Shown here in pieces: positions 44,722 to 56,400 of a stretch of 64,000 nucleotides of DNA; the first letter of the stretch is position 1; each line of letters begins with the position of its first letter. Below the pieces are notes generated by a model that saw nothing but the letters and a program-made list of their open reading frames with translations, was not told the origin of the DNA and searched no databases. Location of the stretch: assembly GCF_013348745.1 (NCBI RefSeq), contig NZ_CP054666.1:124001-188000 (forward strand), given 5' to 3'. A program made the position numbers and the translations under genes. This stretch comes from Mycoplasma sp. OR1901 (GTDB taxonomy: Bacteria; Bacillota_I; Bacilli_A; Mycoplasmatales; Metamycoplasmataceae).

Positions 44722-47094
44722 TTATGTGAAAACAAGTTCGCTTTCACCTTCGTTAACATAGTTAACTGTGTATGAACCAGATAGTTGGTTATATAATTCT
44801 GTAGCATATGTAGGAACTTCTATTACTAAGTTTTCACGACTAAAGTTACCGTCACTAAATTCGATTAGAGTACTTAAGTTTGCGAAACCTGAACTAGTAA
44901 GTTTATGGATACCTCTTTTTGGTATGATTCTAATTTTATTTGTTTGTTTTTTATTGCTAAAAACTATTTTTGATCTTGGAGCAAAATTAGATTTATCTAA
45001 TACAGTATCGAATTGTGCATCATTTAATTCATCTGTTGCTATATCGAAATAACCTTTATTGTTAAAGAAAACAATTTTATTAAGTTTTCTTGGTTTATTT
45101 TTAGGGTTTCTAATGTCGTGGAATATCAATCCTTTTAGTGATTTAATATTTGGTGTTCTTGAGAAATCTAATCCCATTTGATATCCGTTGTTACCTTCGT
45201 TGTGGTCTGGATTTAACCCTGGTCCCATACTTCCTTGGAATATTTTTTCATTATTTCTAACTCAATAAGCCATTCTTAAACCATCGTTAATTTTGCTTAC
45301 GTCATTTGATCCATCAGCTTTAGTTGAAACGTCTTCAGGATCAAATGAAAGTGTATTAAAGGTCAATCTTGAAATTACTTTAACATCTTTACCAAAATCA
45401 AAACTTACGTTATAGTCCGCTGTATTAACATATGAAACGTTTTTAAGTGCTCAAGGGTTAAAGTTTCATTCTTCTGATAATGAATCACCTGTTGTGTAGA
45501 AACCTAATTCTTTAATCTTTTTATGTCTTAATTCAGATAATGCTGAAGTATTATAACTTTCTAAGAACAGTTCTAATAACGGAAGTTCTTCGGGTAGTTC
45601 TTTAAAAATATCTCTAAATTTTTGTGAACTATCATTTTTACCAATATTTTTAAATCTATACGCAGTTATAGATACTTTATTTTCTTTAAGGTCTTTAATT
45701 AATTTAAGTGCTTTTTGATAACCGGAGTTATTACTTGCGTCGATTTCAACTGCAACACCTTCATTAATTTTACCGGTATTATCGGTTTCAGCTCTAACTA
45801 ATTCATCAATTCTTATTCCATCATTACTTGAGATACCTAAATTATATTTTGAATCATATTTATCTGTTTGGTCAAATTTGTATCAACCGTCATATTCACC
45901 GTTAGCAATACTTTCTGGACTACGACCGTAGTAAGTTTTATTTCCGAACACTCTACGTTCACTATTGTTTCTTGTTAATTCTGCGATAACACCATTATAT
46001 ATTGGTGTATAACCGTCTGATTCTAATTCACCGTTTTCGTTTAATAAAATACCATCTTCACCAGGTACAATGAACGCACCTTTAGCTAGGAAGCTAATTG
46101 CAAATTCCGAAGCTTTAGTGAACTTATTAAAATCAATGTAATTGATGATTGCTAAATCACTAAATTTAACATCTCCATGGCTGTGTTTGTAAACACCTGG
46201 AATTTTTTTAAGTTCTTCGTATTTTTCTTTTCCTTCATCAGTAAGGAATTCTTTTACTTTATCACCATTTCTTAATAATCTTAGATATTTAAAGTAATAG
46301 TTAAATCAAAAATCACCATTATTTCTTAATCTTGATATTTTATCGGTATCAGTCATTTCTTTATCTAGAATTCAACCTAATCAAGCTTTTTGTGCATAAT
46401 CTCTCAAACCTTCTCTGGCGTTTAATGCGGTTGTTTCTCTTAATTTATCTGTTACTTTAACTGCTCTAACGTTAGGAAGTATTTCTGCAGCATATCTATC
46501 AGGGTTGACTAACCCTTTGTTTATATCTTCCTCACTATATTCTCTTTCTTTAGGGAAATCTACTGTAACGTGTAAGTTTTTATAGTTTTTAAAGTTAAAT
46601 GCACCGGTTCCTTCGTCGTTTGATCTACTATCAGGAGTTTCATTTGGTGTTGGTTGTGGTTGTTCGACTTTTGTAACTTCAACAACTTTCTTTGGCTCAA
46701 CTTTGGGTGGTGTAACTATTTCTTCTTTCTTTATTTCTTCTTTTTTAGGTTCTTCTTTTACTATTTCAGAAACAACTTTTTTGATTGTCTTTGGTTTTTC
46801 TTTTATTTTAGGTGTTTCAATGATAACTAAATTTTTAGTTACCTTTTTTTCAACTATAGGTTCAGGTTTTGGTAATGGTTTTAAATTATTGTCAACTATA
46901 GTTCCGATGCTCTCTTTAAAATCAAGATCACTATTATTCACTATTTTCGGGTTTGAAAACTTAAATTTAAAAACATCATCACTATTTTTAGAAGATAAAC
47001 TATAAAAGAATGTTGCCATCGAACTTGATAAAGTTACAGATGAAATTAATGTAATAATTAATAATCTATTTTTTCTATTTTTGAATAATTTCAT
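44722..47094 (-). CDS. Immunoglobulin-blocking (MIB / protein M-like) protein, copy A
   Basis: A 790-residue paralogue of copy B and the first gene of the pair. The N-terminal hydrophobic anchor (about residues 11-32) is followed by a proline-rich stalk with EEPKKEEIKKEEI-type repeats, then the same conserved body: NPDRYAAEILPNV, RNGDKVKEFLTDEGKEKY, IPGVYKHSHG, RVFGNKTYYGRSPESIANG and GPGLNPDHNEGNNGY. Stalk and C-terminal 150 residues differ most between copies, which suggests different exposure or targets. The MIP protease that normally partners MIB is not visible in the window. There is no good Shine-Dalgarno; the leader is short, with a TATAAT on minus 15 bases before the ATG. Confidence 0.82.
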
Positions 47095-47484
47095 ATTAAT
47101 AACGCGATTATTATAATTTTATAATCCGCCCTCTCTTTCTTATTTTCCTAAAATAACTTCTTCCAAAATAATTATATTATTTTTTTCATTTATAAAAGCT
47201 ATTTATATGTGGTAAGTTTTTCATGGTAAATTATATATAATATTTTTTATACGAAATTTTAAATTTTTAGATTTTTTACACTTGTTTTTAGGGTTAAAAA
47301 CTCTAATTATCAACTTATTTTTTTAAAAAAGTAAAATAATATTGAATTTATTTAATATTTAGAATAGCTCGTTTTTACCACAAAAATAGTTTTATGTCTA
47401 TTTTGATATAATAAACCTATATTTATTTTATTTGTTATTTTAGAAATTATTCAAATAACTTATAAAAAGGAAAAGGAGCTATTC
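47095..47484. promoter_or_regulatory. Divergent intergenic region between MIB pair and first giant gene
   Basis: 390 bases, AT-rich, with no open frame I can support. Minus-strand TATAAT words at 47110-47115 and 47171-47176 can serve MIB copy A. Plus-strand TATAAT at 47407-47412 (in TTTTGATATAATAAA) serves the giant gene, leaving a 72-base leader with AAAGGAGCT. ACCACA-type elements occur for both directions (plus at about 47387; minus near 47208-47213), and an AATAGC word occurs in each. Confidence 0.6.
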
Positions 47485-50400
47485 ATGGCGAAAAAGAAAA
47501 ATAAATCAACGTTAATACTTTCTAGTATAGCAGCAACTGGCTCAGTAGTGAGCGCAGTTGCAATTTTATGAAATTGAAGTAATAAAAACAATGATTATGA
47601 ATTAAAGTATAAAACTTTGAAAGAATTAATCTCAAAATTAAGTATTGATAACAAAAAATTTGTTTCTGATTTTTCAAAATTAGAACCAAAATTTACAAAC
47701 AACAAACAATTTGTAGTTTTAAATAAAATTAAAAACAGCGTATTAGATGAATTAAAAGCATCTATTTCAAAAAGAGAGAAAACATTATCTGATAATGATT
47801 TTAATTTAGTATTCAATAGAGAACAAGAATACAAAAATAACGGAAATGGTTTTGAATTAAATGACTATCATAAATCATTAATTATTGCAGAAGAAATTAA
47901 TGATTTAATGAAAACAAATTCAAAATCAAAATAAAAAAGATGAATTTACAAATATGGTAGTTGAAGATTTAAAATCTAATTTTCAATCTATCTTAGATAA
48001 AACCAACGTAACGAAAGAAGAAGTTTTAAATTATTTAAACGAACAAAACAAAGAAATAGAAAAATGAAAAAAACTTGATAGAGATTTAATTAATTCATTA
48101 CCATCTGTTTTACACGATAAATTTAATAATAAATTAAACAACGCCGGAGATAATATCACTTCTCTTAAAAAGTTATATGAAGAATTAAAAGAATATCAAA
48201 GAGTATCTAATTTAGCGACTAAAATTAATGATATTTATACACAAGGAAATATCTTTCGTGATATAAATTCGAGTAATTTAAGTGAATTACCAGCTATTGA
48301 AGAACAAATTAAGAAAATTTTAGAAGAACAATCAAAATCAGAATTTCAAAAATTAAAAGAACAAGTAATTGAATTAAATTCATTAATTAAAGACAAAGAA
48401 ATTCATGATGGTTTTGCAGAAGAAATTAATATTGCTGCAGAAGATGAGTCAATTGAGAAGTTATTAAAAACTAAAAAGAAAATTGAAGATTATTTAAAAG
48501 AACACGCAGGTGCTAATGGTTTTATAGAATTCAAAAAAGAAGCATTAAAAGAAAAGGTTAATAATTCTAATTTAAGTGAAGAAGTTAAAAATAATTTTTT
48601 AGAAAAAATTGATGCTGTAACTGAAATAACAGAATTAAACAAATTAGAGAAAAAAATTGATGATGCTATTAAACTTTTAACTTCGATTGAAGAAGCTGAA
48701 AAATTAATTAAATTATTAAATAACCCTAAAAAAGATGAGTTATTAGAACAATTATACGATTCAAAAATTATTGAAGATGTTTATATACCAGCTAGTGAAG
48801 CTGCAAAAATATTATCTGAACAGAAGAAAATAGCAAAAGATAAAATTAAAAGATTAGATGGTGATTTTGAAACTAAAAATAACTTTATTTCCAGATTAAC
48901 TGAAGCTAAAAAAGAATCTGAATTTATTGATCTTGCAGCACAAGTAGATCAATACTTTGTTGATTTAACTCAAAAAGTTCAAGATGAAATTAACAAAATA
49001 GATCAAAACGATGCAAAGAAAGAAGAACTACAACAGCGTTTAAATGTGGCTAAACAAAACCCGAACACAACCGCAGGCGTATTAATCGATATTTTTAATG
49101 ATGCGAGAGCACAAGATAATTTCGAAGAATACAAAAAAGAAGCTATTGAAAAAGCTAAAAAGCTTGAAGATGAAGAGAAATCTAAAAAATTCATTAGTGA
49201 CTTAGAAAATGCTAAAACATTGGATGAAGTTATTAAATTAAAAGAACAAGTAGATACTGCATATCAATTCCAATTAGACAAAAAGAAAGCTGAAACAGCT
49301 ATCGAAAGAGTTAAACATGTAGTTAAAAAAGCTCAATTAACTGAGGAATTAAATGAAGCTACAACTTCAGAAGAATTAATAAAATTAACTTTTGAAGCTA
49401 ATAAATATGCTGACTTTGAAATTGAAAATAATATTAAATATTTACAATTAAAAGATTTTGTTGAAAACAATATCACTAAGCAAGATAAAAAAGATGAGTT
49501 TAATGAGTTATTAGATAATGATTTAAAAGACCAACAAGGTCAAAATAATATTGATCAAGAGCAAATTAGATTAAATTTAGATGAAACAAGCAAGCAATTA
49601 GATCAATATATTACAAATAAAAAACAATTATTAAAAGCTATTAAAGATAGAATTTTAGGTAAATTAGCACTCATAAAAGATGAAGAAAAAAGCAATTCAT
49701 TTGAAGATGAAAGAGTTTTACTTCAAGAAATTGAAGATGCTAAAGCATTAGAAGAAAGAGTAGATACATATATCGAATTTGAAAGAAATAAAGAAAATAT
49801 TCTTGAAAAAATCGGTAATTTATTAGATAAAAAAGATTATATAGATCAACTTAATAATGCTCAAAATTTAGACGATTTAAAAAGAATTGAAGCTTTAGTA
49901 GATTCAGATTTAGCTCGTGAAGCTGAGGAATTAAGAATAGCTAAAGAAAATGCTATTGAAAAATTAACACATATTTTAGATTCTAATGAAAATAAAAATC
50001 CGTGAGCTAATAAGGTATCAGAGGCAAGAGATCCTAAAGTAGTTAATGAAGTTATTAAAGCGATAGAAGATTATTTAGATTCACTAAGAGAAAAAGCAAA
50101 CGAAGCTATTAAAAAGGTTGTTGGCGACCAACAAAATCACTCTGAGTTGGTAGAACAATTATCACAAGCAAATTCAGAAAAATCTATTAGAGATATAACT
50201 TTAAGAGCTGAAGAGTTATTTTCTAACAAGTTTAATGACACTAATTCAACACTAGAAAACTTATCTAAAGATCATCCAATGTGAGAGAACCTTAACTCTG
50301 AAGTAAAAGCAGCGAAAAATATTGAAGAACTAAATTTAGTAAAAGCAAAAATAGAACATGCTATAACAGTTGATGAACATAAAAAACAAGCTAAAAAATT

Positions 50401-53400
50401 ACTTGAACAAGTTCAAGATAAAGAAGTTTCGCCCGTTCTTTTAGAAAGAATAGAAAATTCTAATGACGTTAATGAATTAGTTCAAATAAAAGAAGATATT
50501 AAGCAACAAATTCAAAATGAAGCCGATGAAATAAAAGCTAATGTTGATAAATTAAAAGAACAAGTTGCAAAATTATTTACTCAAGAAAATATTGATAAAT
50601 TTAATGAAATTATTGCTAATACAGAAATATCTTTAGAAGATTCTAGAAAAGCTGTTGAAGCAATTAATGAAGCATATATCATTGAACAAAATCAACTTAA
50701 AGACGCTAAAAAAGAAGCTTTTGAAGAACTTAAAAAATTATTAGATTCACCAGAAAAAACAGCTATAAGAGATCAAATTGAGAGTGCACAAAATATCCTT
50801 ATTGACATGGCTGCAGCTAAACAAGCTATAAAAGATAGAATTGCAGTATTAAAAACTGAAGCAATCAACGCTACAAATAAGTTAAATAATAGAGATAACC
50901 GTATCAATCAAATTAATGATGCAATAACACAAGAAGAAATAGACGGATTTAAAAACGCATCTGTAAATGAATTTAATGCTATTAGAGATGAAATTATTAA
51001 ATTAGCAAATAATACTTTAAATATTGATGAAAGCCTTGAAGATAAGACTAGAATATTACAAAAAATTAATGATGCAACGACTGAAAACTTATTATTAGCT
51101 CAAAGAGATGAAATTAATAACTTATTAGAACAATATAAAACAAAAGCTAAAACACAAGTTGAGCGTTTAATTGATGAAACAGTTAATAATGACTCTATTT
51201 TATCTGGTGATATTGATTCTTTAAATAATCAATCAGAAATTAAAAAACACATCGAGCAAGTAAATAACATAATTAATTCTAGATTAGCAACTGCTGAAGA
51301 AGTTTTAGCTAAATTAGTTGGAAACGATATTGAGCATACAGCAAAACAAAATAAATTAGATGATTTAAAAACTAGAAAAGATGTTGTAACAGAACAAGAA
51401 ATTAATGAATTAATTAAATTAATAAATAAAATTTTCGATAATAAAAAAATAGAAACAAATACTAGATTACAACAAGTTACAAATGAACAAGAAAAACAAA
51501 AATTACTAGAAGAATTCAATAACGCAAATTCAATTGAAAAATTAAACGAATTAGATAGTAAAATTGCTGTTCAATTGAAAAAAGAAGAAATTTTACAAAC
51601 ATTACCTAAAAAAATTAAATTCATAGAACAACGTGAAGGTTTTGAAACTAGAATTAATGACTCTAATACTAATTCGCTTGAACAATTAGAACAAATTGAA
51701 CAAGAAATTAACCAAAAAAGTGAATATAATAAAGCGCTTAAACAAAAAACAGATGATATTAAAGCTGAGCTTGAAAAGATTGACGTTGATACAACACTAA
51801 AAAACTCTTTAACAGAAGAACTGAATAACGCAAGAACAATCGAATCCGCTGAAGCTGTACAAGCTAAAATTAATGAAAGAATTAATAATCTACGTGATCA
51901 AGCATTAGAAGCAATTAAAGGTCTTGAAGGTAGCGATGAAAAACAACTAAAAGAATCTGAATTAGCAAATGCAAACTCGGAATCTTTAATAACAAAAATT
52001 ATTAATGATTCTAACAAATTTTTAGAAGATAAAAGAAAAGCGCTTATAGAATTAAATAATTCAACTAATACAGAACTAAAAGACGATTTCCTTACAAAAA
52101 TTAATGAAGCTAAAAATATATCTGATTTAAATGAATTGGAAAAACAAATTAATAATCAAAACTTAAGAGAAGAAACTCAAAAATGAATTGATAAGTTAAA
52201 TCAAACTCCTGAAAAAGAAGGTTTCCAAACTGAGTTAAATGCTATACAAAATAATAGTGATGACGCTAATGAAAAATTAAGTGACTTATTAAATAGAGTT
52301 AAAGTTAAAGCTTCAAGTGAAGGTCATGAATTTGATGTTGCACTAGAAGAAGCAAAACAAGCTGTTGCACTATTATCAAATAATAATCCTAAAAAACAAG
52401 ATTTATTGAATAGAATAAGCACTTTAGAAAATGTTGATCAATCGGGTAAAGTTGCTAGTGAAGCAATCGAGATAAAAGAAGAAGCTACAAGATTAGTTCA
52501 ACTAAAAAAATCAGAAATTAAAGAATTAATTAAAAAACTTTTAAACCCCGTTGAAACAGACAATGAAAAAGCTCCATTACAATCAGAAAAATACAATAGT
52601 TTAATTAATAAAGTTGATGGACTTAAAAATGAAACAGATATTCAAAATGTTTATGATATCGATGCTAAAGAATACTTTAATACAACAAAGTCACAATATA
52701 AAAATAATGTTGAAAGATTGTTACCTGAAGTAGATGAATTAAGAAAACAAGAACAATTAAATAGATTAGAAGCAACAGAAAATATAAATGAGTTGAACGA
52801 TACACTTAAAGCAGTTAATTTACAATTTTCTAATTTGGTAAAAAATGAAATACTCGATGTTGAAACAGAAGAAAAGAAAACTGAGTTTACTTCTACGTTA
52901 GAAAAAATTAATTCTAATGATGTTACAAATGATAATGGCGAAACTACTACAGATAATACAAAATGACAAACAAGATTATCAGAGCTTAAGAAATTATATG
53001 ATTTAGTTATTGACCAAAAACAACAAGAAGCTGATAGGTTAAGATTATATAAAGAAACTTTATCTAATGATATTAAAACTACATTAATAGGTGAGGAGCA
53101 AGATTCTAATACACCTGAAAATGATAAAAATAATGTTACTAAGTTACTTGAAAAATTAAATAAAGCAAATACACTTGAAAAAGCTAAAGCTATTAGAACT
53201 GAATTAGATGAAATATTTAAAGCTAAAAAAGACATTGTAAAAGCAGTTATTGAACTAGCTAATGGTCATGATAATTACAATAACTTATTATCTGGAATAG
53301 AAAATGCAACTACCGAAGAGAGAATTAATCAACTTCAATCTGAAGCTCAAGAATACATTAATGAGGCTAAAAATAGTGCAAAATCATATATTGATCAAGT

Positions 53401-56400
53401 AGAAAATGATACAACCGATCCTAATTTATTATCAAGATGAGAAAAAGTAGGCAACACCGTTGCGGACTTTAAAAAACTTGAAACAGAAGCTAAAATAATT
53501 AAGAAAAAAGCAGAATTAAAGAAAAAAGTTGATTTCTTATGAAATGATAATAAATCTAATTTTGTTGAAAGAATGGATCAATTAATTGATAATACACAAC
53601 AAACATTAGATTCATTAGCTCAAATTGAAGAAGAAATTAACAATGCTATTACAGAACAAAACAGAAGGTTAGAAGAAGCTAAAACACAAGCTAACGAAGT
53701 AATTAATAGACTAAGAGATGGTCATGATAACCCTACAGATGATAAAACTTCGAAATTACAAGCCGTTAAAGACGCAACGACACTCGAAATTATTGAGCAA
53801 ATTAAGTCGGATGCACAAACTATTTTAAATGATAGAAAAAATATTGCTGATATATCATTAGCCAAAATTAATGTTACAGATTTACCTAATCAATTAGATG
53901 AACAAAATCCATTGAGAAAAATTGTTGATTTATTCCATGAATTAGAGCAATTAAACACACAAGATGCAACGGAAGCTACATATGATAGTATAAAATCAAG
54001 AGCTGATAAAGCTTTTGAAGATTACAAAGCAGAAGTTAGAAGTCAAATTACAAATAATATTTCAACCAAAGGTGAAGAATTATTAAATAGAATTAGTGGA
54101 GCGCAAACAATTGATGAATTACATCAATTAGTTAATGCTAATGAAGTTTATTTAAAAGCTGATGAAATAACAGAAAAATTAAAAGAACATGCTGAAAATG
54201 ATGTTAAAAACAGATTTAACGAAGAGTTAAGAATAATTAAAGAAGGAATTGAACCAAGTACAGATAAAGTTGCTGAAAATGAAACCTTAAGTAAAAAACA
54301 AAAAGATTTAAATAGCCTTAGTGATTTATTAAATAGAATTAATGAAGCTGTAGATGACCAAAATGAGCAATTGAGAATTGAAGGTGATAAAGCTAGAAAA
54401 GTAATTGAATTAATTAACGGAAATGATCAAGCTGCCACATCTAAAAAAGATGATTTAAATACAAGGCTTGAAGAAGCTTTAAGAACTAAAAATGTTGAAG
54501 CTATAAAAGTAATTACCGGTGAAGCTCAAGAATTCATTAGAAATAAAATGAATGAAGCTCAAGAATTATTAAATAAATTAACACTAGGAAAATCTCCTAG
54601 AACATCAATTAATGGTGTAGAAGGTTTACAAGATAAATTTAATAAAGCAACCACTCAAACTGATTTTGAAAATATCAAAACAAAAGTGGAAGAAGCGCTA
54701 AATGGTTTCAAAGAAGAAGCAACAGCTGCCGTTGCTAAATTAGGTGATGAATTAAATTCTGAACTTGATGCTGCTAAACTTTCTCACACACAATTAGATT
54801 ATGATAATTTAATTGAAAAAGTTAACAGAAAATTAAATGAATATAAAGAACGTGCAAGAAGAAAATTAGCTGAAGCTAATTTGGAAAATTCTAAAACTTT
54901 TGAAAATGATATTAATTCAGCAGAAACAAAAGCAAAAATTGAAGAAATTGAAGCAGAAATTCAAAAACAAAAGGAATTAGAAGCTGCAATAAGAGAAGCA
55001 AAACTAGAAATTAATAAATTAAATAACCCTTTAAAAGATCAACTTTTAAATTCTTTAAACGAAGAAAATATTACAAAAGAAGAAGTTAATAGAAAAAAAG
55101 AAGAAGCTATAAGTGCTTTAAATTCTAAAAAAGAAGCAGCAAAAGCTGCTGCAAGAAAATTTGATAATACACCTGATGATCAAAATAATAAATACAATAT
55201 TTTATTAAATTCAGCAGTAAATGAATCTGATTTTGATTCAATTATTCAAAAAGCTACAAACGAATTTAATACTATTGCAAATAATGTAAATAGTGATATA
55301 GCATTATTAAAAGATGGTGATAATCCGGCTAATAAACCAACCGGAGATGCTCTTACTAAAGAAAATGTATCTGAAATTAATAAATTACATAATCAAGCTT
55401 TAGATTACGCAAGAATTTATGTCAATAAAGCTATTAATGAAGCTCCGGCAAATAAACAGGAAGCTTTACGTAATAAATTAAGTTCTGCAACAAGCGTTCA
55501 AGTAATGAACGATATTATGGAAGAAGCAAATGCGGCAAGAGATTTAGCAGCTGCAAAAGAAGAAGCCAAAAGAAATGCGAGAGCAAAATTAGATGGTCAT
55601 GAAGATCTTGAAAATATAATCAATCAAATTGATGCGGCGGAAACCCCTGAACAACTATCTAATGTTTCTTCAAGAGTTCAACCACTTGTTGAAGCTGAAG
55701 CGAATAAATTAACAGTGGCACTTAGAAAATTAAATGATGACAACCAAGTTAAAACTGAAAATAAAACTAAAAACGAAACTAATAGTTCAGTAAAACAATT
55801 AAGAGATGCCTTTAAAGCTATAAATGATGAATTAGATAAAATACAAGCTCAAACATTGTCTGATATTGAAAAAATTCATTTATTAAGTCCTGAAGTCACA
55901 AATGAATCATTCTCAAACGAATGAAATAGAGATTATCAAAACACCAATCCTAAAGGTGTTAAAAACAAATTTGACGAGATAGTTCAAAATAGAACTGAAA
56001 GAGCTTTAAAAGAATTATCTGCAGAAGTTGAAACTCTTTTAGCTAATAAAAAAGAATTTGTTAAAAATAAAATAGAAGCACTTGAAAATTCTGTATTGAA
56101 GGAAAGATTAAAAAGTGATGTTGAACTTGATTCAAATAAAACATACGATAATTTAGCTAAATTATATAAAGATGTTTTAACTGGTAAAACCGAAGAACAA
56201 AGACAAGCTAAATTGTCTGAAGTTAAAGTATTAATTGAAAAACTAAAAAATTATGTTGATAACAAACATAAAGATAACTATTTAAACGAAATAGAAGAAA
56301 AAAGCTATGATCAATTAGAACAATTAAAAACTCAAGTTGAATATACACTTCAAGAAGAACTTGAAATAGCAAGAAGAAGAACTATTGAAGAGGTTAAAAA

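Noticed and set aside
42202..47484. MIP-type serine protease next to the MIB genes
   Set aside because: All coding capacity here is used by the two MIB-like genes; no protease motif was seen.
47932..47934. Programmed +1 frameshift at AAA-TAA in the first giant gene
   Set aside because: A slip at the stop would also restore the frame with equal length, but residues just before it match the paralogue only in the shifted frame, so a one-base insertion upstream explains the data better; there is no stimulatory element.
52651..53235. Long minus-strand frame of about 194 codons inside the first giant gene
   Set aside because: It is a Ser/Leu/Phe-rich mirror of the Lys/Glu-rich coding strand, has no start signal, and the same kind of mirror frame appears throughout the giant genes.
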